From Yersinia kristensenii (GTDB taxonomy: Bacteria > Pseudomonadota > Gammaproteobacteria > Enterobacterales > Enterobacteriaceae), in the NCBI RefSeq assembly GCF_900460525.1, contig NZ_UHIY01000001.1, forward strand, positions 1,054,001 to 1,118,000: a stretch of 64,000 nucleotides of DNA. Direction: 5' to 3'. A program made the translations under genes and the position numbers. The notes under the pieces are model-generated. The model searched no databases. It had not been told where the DNA came from and saw only the letters and a list, made by a program, of their open reading frames with translations. Position 1 is the stretch's first letter, and each line of letters opens with the position of its first letter. Of this stretch, positions 1 through 8,743 are shown piece by piece.

Positions 1-1200
1 ACAGCCCTGTTGCAGCGGGTCATAGCCGCCGAGAACCGCGCCAATAACATGCAGGTTATCCAGTGCGACACCGCCGCGCAGCGCCCGTAATCGGTTATCG
101 GTATTCACGCCAAATTGCAAATAAGGTTGCGGCGCAAACATATTGCTGTGGCTCCAATCTGCGCGGTTTGGTAGCGATAAAATATCCAGATCCAGTATCG
201 GCTCATAGATATGCTCAAAAGTCGCCACCAGTCCATTGCTGAAGAAACTGCCGCTCGCCAGCACCATCTGGGCTGCCCGTAGCGGAATATCACCATGATT
301 GCGGCTATACAGACCGGTAATTCGATTTCCTACCAGTTCGGCGCGCAATACCGCATCACCCGGCATGACAATACCGCCTAATTGCTGGAAACGACGGCGC
401 AGGGCTTGATGTAGGCGCATACCGAGCAATGACGGCGGCAAGGTTGGCAACAATTGAATCGGTTTTCCCACCGCCGCACGCAGCGCCTCTAATGGTGCTG
501 ATTCATCCAGCCCAATGCAGGCAGGCAGTAAAATCATTTCCGCTGTTGATGACAAACGCGCCAGTTCGTCGGCCAGCGGTTGCCGGTTGTCGGGCAAATC
601 CAGCACTCGCGCAATATTCACCGCACGGAATTCACTGGGATTATCGCGTAAACGATCCAGCGCCGGTAAATGCAGATAATCTGCGGTGGCCTCAACGCCC
701 TGATCCTGCAAAGCACTGGCGACCATCTGTGGCTGAAAATCGAGGAACCCTTCAATACCAATCACCGCCACTTTTTGCCACGGCAGCGGGCCGCTCAATG
801 GCGCGACGGGAATATCCGAAGAACTCAGCCAGGTAGGCCGACAACTGCCCAGCGGGGTGAGGCGCAAGTGATTCTCAGCCGCGCTGCCGACCAAATTCAG
901 CCCGCAGCGGCTTAACAGGGATTCAGCTTGATACGCGAGCTCGCCCACCGACTCAGTTTGCCCTATTTTGCTATAAGGATGTTCAGGCGCTAATTCCGCT
1001 AACATTTCAAGCGCAGACAGTGGCTGGCTGACCGCCTGCCCATTGGGTAATTTCGCCAACAGATCCAAAGAACCAGAGGAGAAATGCAGCGCATTTTGAC
1101 CGGCGCTGACAATCGCGCAATATTTACCTTGCTCGGCGAGGCGGATACCGCAAGCCAACCCGGCTAACCCGCCACCGATGATAATCACATCAAATTTCAT
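1..1200 (-). CDS. glpB: Anaerobic glycerol-3-phosphate dehydrogenase subunit B (3' end beyond window)
   Basis: The minus-strand frame from the ATG at 1198-1200 stays open for 400 codons to the window edge. GlpB of E. coli is about 419 residues, so only the last ~20 are missing. It starts MKFDVIIIGGGLAGLACG, a dinucleotide-binding GxGxxG motif at residues 8-16. In the family, GlpB is the flavin subunit of the GlpABC complex, which oxidises sn-glycerol 3-phosphate to dihydroxyacetone phosphate anaerobically and passes electrons through GlpC to the quinone pool at the inner membrane. The start lies inside the 3' end of glpA (11-nt overlap), indicating translational coupling. glpC is expected just outside the window. 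Confidence 0.95.
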   Translation of the reverse strand, partial: MKFDVIIIGGGLAGLACGIRLAEQGKYCAIVSAGQNALHFSSGSLDLLAKLPNGQAVSQPLSALEMLAELAPEHPYSKIGQTESVGELAYQAESLLSRCGLNLVGSAAENHLRLTPLGSCRPTWLSSSDIPVAPLSGPLPWQKVAVIGIEGFLDFQPQMVASALQDQGVEATADYLHLPALDRLRDNPSEFRAVNIARVLDLPDNRQPLADELARLSSTAEMILLPACIGLDESAPLEALRAAVGKPIQLLPTLPPSLLGMRLHQALRRRFQQLGGIVMPGDAVLRAELVGNRITGLYSRNHGDIPLRAAQMVLASGSFFSNGLVATFEHIYEPILDLDILSLPNRADWSHSNMFAPQPYLQFGVNTDNRLRALRGGVALDNLHVIGAVLGGYDPLQQGC

Positions 1201-2845
1201 CGCGTTTCTCCTGCACATTGGCCGCGCTCGGGCTATCATCCAGGCCACAGAGCCCTTGATAAACCCAATGGGTAAACTCACTTTCCCGTAAAGCGTCGCC
1301 CCAAGCTATTGGGCGCACCCCTTTCCAGCGCTCATTCAAAAACTGGCTAAGCTGTTCCCGAGATTGTTGCGGTGTGGTCACCTTAAAACGGCTGAGTAGA
1401 CCCGCAGCGCGGCATGCGCAAAGCTCCCCCTGGCAAGTCCCCATGCCAACGCGAGTGCGGCGGCGTAAATCCAGTAGGTTATTAACTGACAAAGATTCAA
1501 TGGCATAGCGCACTTCACCGGCGGTAACCGCCTCGCATTCACACACTAAACTGTTGTCCAGACGATTTCCTGCAAGTAACTGGGTCGCGCGGTCGCCGTG
1601 ACGATACACCGCTGAGCCGCGAATGCTGGCGGGCAGAGAAATGACTTTGCTGAGCGTTTGCTCTGCTGATTGCTGTGAACCGGGAAGGGGCTCTTGGGCC
1701 GTGGTGCAGGCGGCGGTCACTCCCAGCTTTTCACAGACTTTATCTGTTGCCCATTCCGCCATCAGCCGGTAGGTCATCAACTTGCCGCCGGTGATGGTGA
1801 TAAAACCTTCCAACCCATCACGGCTGGCGTGGTCGAGCAAGACGATGCCGCGACTCACATTACGCCCCGAAGGATCATCATCACTGGCGACCAGCGGCCT
1901 GACTCCGGCATAAGCCCGTAAAATGCGCGTTTGCGCCAGTTGCGGTGACAATTTTGACCCTTCACGAATTAAGGTATCCACCTCTTGTGCCGTGACGACC
2001 ATATTGTCTATCTGATCGTAATCAATATGGGTGGAGGTGGTGCCGATCAGTGAAATGGTGTCGCCCGGCACTAAAATGTCGGCATCGGCCGGTTTACGGC
2101 AGCGGTTGATCACCATGTTGTTGATCCGATGGCCCAGGATTAACAACGCGCCTTTGGCAGGGAACATGCGAATACGAAGATCGGCATATTCAGCAATGTG
2201 CTGACCCCAAATCCCCGCGGCATTGACCACGATTTGCGCATGAATATCATATTGGCGCTGATTCTTACTATCAAAAACGCGCACGCCACTCACCCGATCA
2301 CCCTGACGTAATAATCCGATAACTTGGTGATAAGTCAGTACATTGGCCCCGTGCTCACGGGCATCCAACATATTGGCGGCGGTTAAGCGGAAGGGATCAA
2401 CTGTACCATCTGGCACACGAACAGCCGCAATCAGCGCGGGGTTGGCAGCAGGTTCCAGCCGTAATGCTTGTTTGGGATCAATGGCTTCGGCGTCGATCCC
2501 CGCATCCTGACAGCGAGCAATAAATTGCGCCTGATATTCCAGGGAGTCTTCCGGCAAGGTGATAAACAAACCATCGGTTTGCTCAATGCAATGGCGGGCA
2601 ATACGTTTCAGAATCCGGTTTTCTTCAATACATTCACGGGCGGGTTCGCCATCAGTCACAGCATAACGTGCACCGCTGTGTAATAAGCCATGGTTGCGGC
2701 CTGTCGCGCCAGTGGCGATGTCATGTCTCTCAAGCAGAGTACAAGCCAACCCCCGTCGGGCGCAGTCTCGAGCAATCCCGGCCCCGGTCGCGCCACCACC
2801 AATGATGATGACATCCGTTTCTGTGTAAGGAGAACTGTTCGTCAT
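1190..2845 (-). CDS. glpA: Anaerobic glycerol-3-phosphate dehydrogenase subunit A
   Basis: This is the catalytic FAD subunit of anaerobic G3P dehydrogenase, 551 residues against 542 in E. coli. The FAD motif GGGATGAG lies near residue 16, followed by the family block RNHGLLHSGARYAVTD. The C-terminal ~110 residues hold the cysteine motifs VCECE and CQGELCACR of a Bfd-like [2Fe-2S] domain. The ATG at 2845 is chosen because GGGG lies 5-8 nt upstream and the second residues match the family; an in-frame ATG at 2857 has no ribosome binding site. It is divergent from glpT across a 396-bp control region with CRP and GlpR sites, as in E. coli. Confidence 0.97.
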   Translation of the reverse strand: MTNSSPYTETDVIIIGGGATGAGIARDCARRGLACTLLERHDIATGATGRNHGLLHSGARYAVTDGEPARECIEENRILKRIARHCIEQTDGLFITLPEDSLEYQAQFIARCQDAGIDAEAIDPKQALRLEPAANPALIAAVRVPDGTVDPFRLTAANMLDAREHGANVLTYHQVIGLLRQGDRVSGVRVFDSKNQRQYDIHAQIVVNAAGIWGQHIAEYADLRIRMFPAKGALLILGHRINNMVINRCRKPADADILVPGDTISLIGTTSTHIDYDQIDNMVVTAQEVDTLIREGSKLSPQLAQTRILRAYAGVRPLVASDDDPSGRNVSRGIVLLDHASRDGLEGFITITGGKLMTYRLMAEWATDKVCEKLGVTAACTTAQEPLPGSQQSAEQTLSKVISLPASIRGSAVYRHGDRATQLLAGNRLDNSLVCECEAVTAGEVRYAIESLSVNNLLDLRRRTRVGMGTCQGELCACRAAGLLSRFKVTTPQQSREQLSQFLNERWKGVRPIAWGDALRESEFTHWVYQGLCGLDDSPSAANVQEKRDEI

Positions 2846-2917
2846 GAAAGACCCCATTTTATCAGACAGCCGCCAAGCGGCTAATTATGAGTCTATTGAG
2901 CCACAGTCTTTATGGGT

Positions 2918-2937
2918 ATTGTTTGATAAGGAACAAA
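2918..2937. promoter_or_regulatory. Candidate GlpR operator (weaker)
   Basis: The 20-mer ATTGTTTGATAAGGAACAAA fits the GlpR consensus WATKYTCGWW-WWCGAWMATW at 16 of 20 positions by eye. A further good half-site (AACGAAAATA, 2949-2958) follows it. The location, 70-90 bp upstream of glpA, is where repressor operators of the divergent glpTQ/glpABC region lie in E. coli. Confidence 0.5.
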
Positions 2938-2981
2938 AACGAACCAAAAACGAAAATAATATGGTGTATAAAAACCATGAT

Positions 2982-2997
2982 TGTGATCAAAGTCACA
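2982..2997. promoter_or_regulatory. CRP-binding site of the glpA/glpT control region
   Basis: TGTGATCAAAGTCACA is a full match to the CRP core TGTGA-N6-TCACA. It lies between the divergent glpA and glpT genes, where cAMP-CRP activation is established for E. coli. The cyaA gene that makes cAMP is also in this window. Confidence 0.9.
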
Positions 2998-3117
2998 GGT
3001 AATTTGTCATTACCGGTTTCAAAATGTTAACCAATCGCTCAAAATTGCCGCCGCTTTCATATAACTGTAACAAATGCGCCATCACTCACAGATAAGTTTC
3101 GCAATCTTATCTAGTAT

Positions 3118-3137
3118 GACGTTCGTTATGGAACATA
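3118..3137. promoter_or_regulatory. GlpR operator upstream of glpT
   Basis: GACGTTCGTTATGGAACATA matches the GlpR consensus WATKYTCGWW-WWCGAWMATW at 17 of 20 positions and is nearly palindromic (GTTCGTTATGGAAC core). It sits 105 bp upstream of the glpT start, consistent with repression by GlpR and induction by glycerol 3-phosphate. Confidence 0.75.
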
Positions 3138-3241
3138 AACGACAATTGCTTCGCCGCTTAACCATCGGCAGCGTTTAACCACCGGGTAGACACCAGGCTA
3201 TACCGGAGTCAAAAACTACAAAAAAGCCATCGGAGGCACTC

Positions 3242-4606
3242 ATGTTGAGTATTTTTAAGCCCGCGCCACATGTGGCAAGGCTGCCCGCAGACCAGATTGA
3301 TCCCACCTATCGCCGCTTACGTTGGCAAATTTTCATGGGTATCTTCTTCGGTTACGCGGCCTACTATCTGGTGCGTAAAAACTTTACTCTGGCCATGCCG
3401 TATTTGATCGAACAAGGATTCTCGCGCGGGGATCTGGGTTTCGCACTATCCGGTATTTCTATTGCTTATGGCTTCTCAAAATTCATCATGGGTTCGGTTT
3501 CTGACCGGTCTAACCCACGGGTGTTCCTCTCCGCCGGTTTGATTCTCGCCGCTGCCGTGATGCTGTTTATGGGCTTTGTGCCATGGGCGACATCCAGTAT
3601 CGCGGTGATGTTCGTGCTGCTGTTCTTATGTGGTTGGTTCCAGGGTATGGGGTGGCCGCCATGTGGCCGTACCATGGTGCACTGGTGGTCTAAGAAAGAA
3701 CGCGGCAGTATCGTTTCTGTCTGGAACTGTGCCCATAACGTGGGTGGTGGCTTGCCGCCATTGCTGTTCTTGCTGGGGATGGCATGGTTTAACGACTGGA
3801 AAGCCGCGCTCTATATGCCAGCGTTCGGTGCCATTTTGGTGGCATTGATTGTCTTTGGTTTAATGCGTGACACCCCACAATCTGTGGGCTTACCTCCGAT
3901 TGAAGAGTACAAAAACGACTATCCAGATGACTATAGCGAAGAAGCGGAAGAAGAGCTGACGGCGAAGCAAATCTTCATGCAATACATTTTACCAAACAAG
4001 CTGTTATGGTATATCGCGATTGCTAACGTGTTTGTTTATTTGCTGCGTTACGGCATCCTCGACTGGTCACCTACCTACCTGAAAGAAGTAAAACACTTCG
4101 CGCTGGATAAATCCTCATGGGCATATTTCCTGTATGAATACGCAGGAATTCCAGGGACGCTGCTGTGTGGTTGGATGTCCGACAAAGTATTTAAAGGTAA
4201 CCGTGGTGCCACCGGCGTGTTCTTTATGACATTGGTGACTATCGCGACCATTATTTACTGGCTGAACCCGGTTGGTAATCCAGGTATCGATATGGCCTGT
4301 ATGATCACTATCGGCTTCCTGATTTACGGCCCAGTGATGTTAATTGGCTTACATGCCCTTGAATTAGCACCGAAAAAAGCAGCGGGTACTGCCGCAGGCT
4401 TTACCGGTTTGTTCGGTTATCTGGGTGGCTCGGTTGCGGCCAGTGCCATCGTCGGTTACACCGTTGACTACTTCGGTTGGGACGGCGGCTTTATGGTCAT
4501 GATTGGCGGCAGCATCATGGCTGTTCTGTTATTGATCGTCGTCATGTTCAGTGAGAAAAAACATCACGCTGAGCTGGCCAGACAGGCAGAGCTGGATAAA
4601 AAATAA
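3242..4606 (+). CDS. glpT: Glycerol-3-phosphate:phosphate antiporter
   Basis: This inner-membrane major facilitator protein (OPA family) takes up sn-glycerol 3-phosphate in exchange for inorganic phosphate and also admits fosfomycin. It has 454 residues against 452 in E. coli and is almost superimposable. The N-terminal [15 protein letters not shown], the cytoplasmic Arg-rich entry (YRRLRW) and the central acidic loop ([15 protein letters not shown], ~residues 222-236) between helices 6 and 7 are all present. The start has a strong ribosome binding site, CGGAGG, 5-10 nt upstream. glpQ follows on the same strand after 101 bp that include a hairpin with a short T tract. Confidence 0.98.
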   Translation: MLSIFKPAPHVARLPADQIDPTYRRLRWQIFMGIFFGYAAYYLVRKNFTLAMPYLIEQGFSRGDLGFALSGISIAYGFSKFIMGSVSDRSNPRVFLSAGLILAAAVMLFMGFVPWATSSIAVMFVLLFLCGWFQGMGWPPCGRTMVHWWSKKERGSIVSVWNCAHNVGGGLPPLLFLLGMAWFNDWKAALYMPAFGAILVALIVFGLMRDTPQSVGLPPIEEYKNDYPDDYSEEAEEELTAKQIFMQYILPNKLLWYIAIANVFVYLLRYGILDWSPTYLKEVKHFALDKSSWAYFLYEYAGIPGTLLCGWMSDKVFKGNRGATGVFFMTLVTIATIIYWLNPVGNPGIDMACMITIGFLIYGPVMLIGLHALELAPKKAAGTAAGFTGLFGYLGGSVAASAIVGYTVDYFGWDGGFMVMIGGSIMAVLLLIVVMFSEKKHHAELARQAELDKK

Positions 4607-4630
4607 TCTCTAAATGATTAAGTAGCTTAC

Positions 4631-4674
4631 AGGCTGTGCCGTTATCTATGGATTAATAGCGACACAGCCTTTTT
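4631..4674 (+). terminator. Hairpin with T tract between glpT and glpQ
   Basis: AGGCTGTG (4631-4638) pairs with CACAGCCT (4663-4670), followed by TTTT. An inner stem between 4640-4645 and 4656-4661 extends the structure. It could act as a partial terminator or 3'-end stabiliser, making glpQ expression lower than glpT. Confidence 0.6.
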
Positions 4675-4707
4675 CATACCCTGAAATTGATAAATGGAGC
4701 AATATCA

Positions 4708-5814
4708 ATGAAAACCCATATCAAAACCCTGGTAGCAAGTATGATTCTGGCATCTTCAGTCGCCGGCATGGCACATGCAGCTGAACCCGTAGCCAAAGAT
4801 AAATCAGCCGATAAAGTGGTTATCGCGCATCGTGGAGCCAGTGGCTACTTGCCTGAGCACTCACTGCCCGCTAAAGCGATGGCCTACGCACAGGGCGCTG
4901 ATTATCTTGAACAAGATTTGGTGATGACCAAAGATAATGAGTTAGTGGTTCTCCACGACCATTACCTCGACCGGGTAACAGATGTCGCCGATCGCTTTCC
5001 TGACCGTGCCCGTCAAGATGGCCGTTATTACGCCATTGACTTTACGCTACCAGAAATCAAGTCACTGAAATTTACCGAAGGCTTTGATATTGGTAAAGAT
5101 GGTAAGAAAGTGCAGAGCTATCCGGGCCGCTTCCCAATGGGCAAGTCTGATTTCCGTGTGCACACTTTCCAGGAAGAGATTGAATTTGTTCAGGGGCTGA
5201 ATCATTCAACGGGTAAAAATATCGGTATCTATCCTGAAATCAAAGCGCCATGGTTCCATAAGCAGGAAGGGAAAGACATTTCCACCAAGGTGTTGGAAGT
5301 ATTGAAACAGTACGGTTACACCACCAAAGCCGATAAAGTCTATCTGCAATGCTTTGATGCCAATGAATTAAAACGCATCAAAAATGAGCTGGAACCGAAG
5401 ATGGGCATGGACCTGAAACTGGTTCAACTGGTGGCTTACACTGACTGGAAAGAAACCTACGAACAGCAACCGAATGGCGAATGGGTTAATTACAGCTATG
5501 ACTGGATGTTCAAACCCGGCGCAATGAAGAAAATCGCGCAATATGCTGACGGCATCGGCCCTGACTACCATATGCTGGTAGTTGAAACCTCGACGCCAAA
5601 TAATATCCAACTGACGGATATGGTTAAAGAAGCCCATGCCAGCAATATGATGGTGCATCCGTTTACTATCCGCGCGGATAAACTGCCTAAATACGCCACA
5701 GATGTAAACCAACTGTTTGATATTATTTATAATCAAGCCGGGGTTGACGGGGTATTTACCGACTTCCCAGATAAGGGTGTGCAATTCCTGCAAAAACAGG
5801 GGCAGCACCAGTAA
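4708..5814 (+). CDS. glpQ: Periplasmic glycerophosphodiester phosphodiesterase
   Basis: GlpQ hydrolyses glycerophosphodiesters (e.g. glycerophosphocholine) in the periplasm to sn-glycerol 3-phosphate and an alcohol; GlpT then imports the product. The protein has 368 residues. It begins with a classical signal peptide (MKTHIKTLVASMILASSVAGMAHA, cut before AEP) and then the GDPD active-site block AHRGASGYLPEHS near residues 42-54, with the metal-site segment EQDLVMTKDNELVVLHD. The start is the ATG at 4708 with TGGAGC upstream; an in-frame ATG 7 codons earlier would spoil the signal peptide. It is probably co-transcribed with glpT. Confidence 0.97.
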   Translation: MKTHIKTLVASMILASSVAGMAHAAEPVAKDKSADKVVIAHRGASGYLPEHSLPAKAMAYAQGADYLEQDLVMTKDNELVVLHDHYLDRVTDVADRFPDRARQDGRYYAIDFTLPEIKSLKFTEGFDIGKDGKKVQSYPGRFPMGKSDFRVHTFQEEIEFVQGLNHSTGKNIGIYPEIKAPWFHKQEGKDISTKVLEVLKQYGYTTKADKVYLQCFDANELKRIKNELEPKMGMDLKLVQLVAYTDWKETYEQQPNGEWVNYSYDWMFKPGAMKKIAQYADGIGPDYHMLVVETSTPNNIQLTDMVKEAHASNMMVHPFTIRADKLPKYATDVNQLFDIIYNQAGVDGVFTDFPDKGVQFLQKQGQHQ

Positions 5815-5863
5815 GTTAGCTGCCGTCAGTTAAAAATCAGAAGTTAAAAACTGAAATCAAAAA

Positions 5864-5890
5864 GGGGGACGGTAAGGGTTATCGTCCCCC
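5864..5890 (-). terminator. Intrinsic terminator of the pldB-yigL transcript
   Basis: GGGGGACG (5864-5871) pairs with CGTCCCCC (5883-5890) around an 11-nt loop. Read on the minus strand the stem is followed by TTTTTGATTTC, a proper T tract, so it most likely ends the yigL transcript. On the plus strand it has no T tract but could still protect the glpQ 3' end. Confidence 0.7.
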
Positions 5891-5913
5891 CTCAGACTGA
5901 TTACAAAGTTAAA

Positions 5914-5987
5914 TGAAGGGGAATCGTGCCGTTGGGGTCGTAGTGGCGTAAGCCACCGGAGTGCCCCTAGGTATGGTAACCCCTTCA
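5914..5987. repeat. ~74-bp palindromic intergenic repeat, copy 1
   Basis: The unit is bounded by TGAAGGGG and CCCCTTCA and contains CGTTGGGGTCGTAGT and the inner palindrome GGCGTAAGCC. The reverse complement of 31995-32067 matches it over most of its length. It lies between glpQ and yigL. I do not recognise it as ERIC or another named family. Confidence 0.7.
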
Positions 5988-6024
5988 CTCACGGAGCTAT
6001 CAGCCCTTTGCCAATGATTTCCCG

Positions 6025-6834
6025 TTATTTATCAGTACCTAAAAACATCTTGCGCAGGTAATGGGGGACTGCATCATCAGCATTTGAGCCGATCACTTCG
6101 AGGTTCGGCAACATATCTTTTAAGCGCTGATGGGCATCGCGCATAATGCAGCCCTTACCCGACATAGACAGCATTTCCAGATCATTCATACCATCGCCAA
6201 ATGCGATACATTCTTTCAATGAATAACCAATGATTTTAGACACTTGCTCAAGCGCATGGCCCTTGGATACCCCACCGCCCATGACTTCCAGACAGGTCGG
6301 GAAGGAGAAGCTGACATTCACCCGATCGCCCCAACGCGCATTGATGGCTTCTTCCAAAATCAATAATTTATCGTGATCTTCACAGGTGAAGTAAACCTTA
6401 CACACCCCGTCAGTCGGCAGTAAAGCCGGTTCGAACACTTGATATTTGAACACCGATTCGCGGAAAAACTCTTCCTGTTCAGGGCTTTCGCGGTTCATGT
6501 ACCATTCATCATTCAAATAGACGTTGGTTAGAATATCTGGATTATGATGTTCAATATTGTACAAATCACGGGCAATATCAGCATCAAGGTTATGACTGAA
6601 AATCAGTTCCCCAGCCGTGTTATGCACACGCGCGCCGTTGGAGGTTATCATAAAGGCGCTGATATCCAGGTTGTCGCGTATTTGCGCCACATCAATATGG
6701 TGGCGGCCAGTCGCAAACACAAAGTGCACGTCGCGCTGCGTCAGCAACTTGAGTGTCTCTTTGGTATAAGGCGTCAATATGTGGTCAGGTGACAGCAGAG
6801 TGCCATCTAAATCGGAAGCAACAACATGATACAT
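6025..6834 (-). CDS. yigL: HAD-family sugar/pyridoxal phosphatase YigL
   Basis: This is a Cof-type HAD phosphatase of 269 residues. Motif I is DLDGT at residues 8-12 (Asp8 nucleophile, Asp10 acid), motif III is the Lys in VSKGHALEQV, and motif IV is GDGMNDLEM. E. coli YigL dephosphorylates pyridoxal 5'-phosphate and sugar phosphates in the cytoplasm and helps relieve phosphosugar stress. Identity to E. coli YigL is obvious along the whole chain. It starts 11 bp after the pldB stop, as in E. coli, so the two form an operon; in Salmonella the pldB-yigL mRNA is stabilised by the sRNA SgrS (known there, not shown here). Confidence 0.95.
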   Translation of the reverse strand: MYHVVASDLDGTLLSPDHILTPYTKETLKLLTQRDVHFVFATGRHHIDVAQIRDNLDISAFMITSNGARVHNTAGELIFSHNLDADIARDLYNIEHHNPDILTNVYLNDEWYMNRESPEQEEFFRESVFKYQVFEPALLPTDGVCKVYFTCEDHDKLLILEEAINARWGDRVNVSFSFPTCLEVMGGGVSKGHALEQVSKIIGYSLKECIAFGDGMNDLEMLSMSGKGCIMRDAHQRLKDMLPNLEVIGSNADDAVPHYLRKMFLGTDK

Positions 6835-6845
6835 AGCGGTATGTT

Positions 6846-7892
6846 CTAACCTCTGGTGGTGTCGGGATTTACCGGCCGACGGATTATTTTATGTTGTAAA
6901 GAAGAGTGATGTTGCGCAAAAAAGCGCAATATGGCGCTTAGCGCCTCAGCACGCAGGGTGTCCCGCTCGAACAGGATCTCATGGCGTGCGCCTTGAATGA
7001 CCTTAGGCTGCCCCCCTTCGCAAGGGTGCCCCGCCAGAATCATTGCCTGAGAAAATGCATTATGGGCCGGGTTATGCACAACCCGATCATCACTGGCCTG
7101 TAGTAACAGAACCGGCGTAGTAATTTTGTCTGCCTGAGCAATAATTTGCTCACCCACCAGCATGCTTTCACGGATCCAATGATAGGTTGGCCCGCCAACA
7201 CGGATTTCGGGTGTATCGGCATATTGGTGCAAATAGCGGCGATAGCGCTCGCGGCTGTGGGTCAGCATATTGACCAAATACGGCAATGGTCGCCATTGCC
7301 CGGTGCCAATTGCGTAATAATCCCGCAGTTTCTGATGCTTTTCAGCCCAGTCAACAATCCGGTGAGCCAGCCAGCCCGGCATCGGCAAATGGATACCAAA
7401 CATTGGTGCACAGAGTGCCACGGCGTCAAATACCTCTGGCTGCCGCGCCAAAAAGCGCGTCAGAATTGCGCCCCCCATAGAATGGGCCAGTGCAAAACGC
7501 TGCTGATAATGGCTACCGGTTATTTCGCGCTGCACCAACTGCGTAAAATCTTCAATGTAATCATCAAATTTGATCACATGGCCACGGTTATGATCCTCCA
7601 GCATTCGCCCGGATCGGCCCTGCCCACGATGATCCATCACTATAACATCATAGCCTTGCTGGAATAGATCATAAGCTACTTCAGGGTATTTAACGTAGCT
7701 TTCAATGCGACCAGGCACCACCACTACCACGCGGGTATGTTCGGGTGAGCGGAAACGGACATAGCGAATGGGGATATTATCGACCCCCATAAACTCGTCT
7801 TCCTCCCGCTGCTGCCAGAAATCTAACAATGGGCCATTAACAAAAGCAGCAAACTGCTCTTCACGGGTCAACCAGCTATTATCTAACGGCAT
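6846..7892 (-). CDS. pldB: Lysophospholipase L2
   Basis: This is an alpha/beta-hydrolase of 348 residues (E. coli PldB 340). The nucleophile elbow AHSMGGA appears near residue 138, with the upstream oxyanion-region signature VPGRIESYVKY and the block DHRGQGRSGR. The catalytic His is probably in GARHEILFERD near the C terminus. The family hydrolyses lysophospholipids at the inner membrane, releasing glycerophosphodiesters that the neighbouring GlpQ-type enzymes can use. The start codon lies within the first unit of a 19-bp tandem repeat. It is the first gene of pldB-yigL. Confidence 0.95.
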   Translation of the reverse strand: MPLDNSWLTREEQFAAFVNGPLLDFWQQREEDEFMGVDNIPIRYVRFRSPEHTRVVVVVPGRIESYVKYPEVAYDLFQQGYDVIVMDHRGQGRSGRMLEDHNRGHVIKFDDYIEDFTQLVQREITGSHYQQRFALAHSMGGAILTRFLARQPEVFDAVALCAPMFGIHLPMPGWLAHRIVDWAEKHQKLRDYYAIGTGQWRPLPYLVNMLTHSRERYRRYLHQYADTPEIRVGGPTYHWIRESMLVGEQIIAQADKITTPVLLLQASDDRVVHNPAHNAFSQAMILAGHPCEGGQPKVIQGARHEILFERDTLRAEALSAILRFFAQHHSSLQHKIIRRPVNPDTTRG

Positions 7893-7939
7893 AGTGTGTC
7901 TCTAACAGCATAGTGCGTCTCTAACAGCATAGTGCGGCC
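7884..7939. repeat. 19-bp tandem repeat across the pldB start
   Basis: The unit TAACAGCATAGTGCGTCTC occurs at 7884-7902 (two substitutions), 7903-7921 and, partly, 7922-7938. The first unit contains the pldB start codon, so the array forms the 5' leader of pldB and duplicates the start-codon context upstream. Confidence 0.85.
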
Positions 7940-8074
7940 CGATATAATATAACGTTATAAATCATAGCTAATTGCATCCTTTGGCTGGAGTGACAGGGTA
8001 CTCTGTGAGCCATAGCACAATGATTAGCAATAGAGTATTGTGGCATAAATTTATGCATTCAGGGAGTTTTGCCA

Positions 8075-8695
8075 ATGACCTTAGATTGGTGGTTAACTTA
8101 TCTGCTGACCACAATTATTCTCAGTTTGTCCCCCGGCTCAGGTGCCATCAACACCATGAGCACCACCATCAGTCATGGCACGCGCGGCGTGATTGCCTCC
8201 ATCTGCGGATTACAATTGGGGCTGGCGGTGCATATTGTGCTGGTTGGTGTGGGCCTTGGCGCACTGATTTCACAATCTCTGCTGGCATTTGAACTATTAA
8301 AATGGCTCGGAGCGGCTTACTTAATTTGGCTTGGCATTCAACAATGGCGCGCCGCCGGGGCGCTGGATTTGCATGCATTGGCGAACAGCATGCCACGGCG
8401 CAAGCTATTTAAACGCGCAGTGTTCGTCAACCTGACCAACCCGAAAAGCATTGTCTTCCTGGCTGCATTGTTCCCACAATTTGTCCTGCCACACCAACCG
8501 CAGGTGGCGCAATATCTGATTCTCGGCAGCACCAGTGTGATAGTCGATATTATCGTGATGATTGGTTACGCGACTCTTGCTACGCGCATCGCGGGCTGGA
8601 TTAAATCACCGCAGCAAATGAAATTATTGAACCGAATATTTGGTAGCTTATTCATGTTGATAGGCGCATTACTGGCCACGGCACGAAAAGTATAA
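8075..8695 (+). CDS. rhtB: Homoserine/homoserine lactone efflux protein
   Basis: This LysE-family inner-membrane exporter has 206 residues and about six hydrophobic segments. It carries the family signature [14 protein letters not shown] (residues 19-32) and [18 protein letters not shown] in the middle. It matches E. coli RhtB, which confers resistance to homoserine and homoserine lactone. The ATG at 8075 is chosen because AGGGAG ends 8 nt upstream; an in-frame TTG at 8069 is too close to that site. It converges with its paralogue rhtC, as in E. coli. Confidence 0.95.
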   Translation: MTLDWWLTYLLTTIILSLSPGSGAINTMSTTISHGTRGVIASICGLQLGLAVHIVLVGVGLGALISQSLLAFELLKWLGAAYLIWLGIQQWRAAGALDLHALANSMPRRKLFKRAVFVNLTNPKSIVFLAALFPQFVLPHQPQVAQYLILGSTSVIVDIIVMIGYATLATRIAGWIKSPQQMKLLNRIFGSLFMLIGALLATARKV

Positions 8696-8710
8696 AGCCG
8701 TTATGATGCT

Positions 8711-8736
8711 CCCAACCGGGCAATTCACCGGTTGGG
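8711..8736. terminator. Hairpin between convergent rhtB and rhtC
   Basis: CCCAACCGG (8711-8719) pairs perfectly with CCGGTTGGG (8728-8736). It lies between convergent genes and probably ends both transcripts; no strong T tract is visible on either side. Confidence 0.6.
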
Positions 8737-8743
8737 GAATTCG

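Noticed and set aside
429..915. Plus-strand open frames inside the first 1.2 kb
   Set aside because: They are antisense to glpB, whose frame is open from 1200 to the window edge and matches the family throughout.
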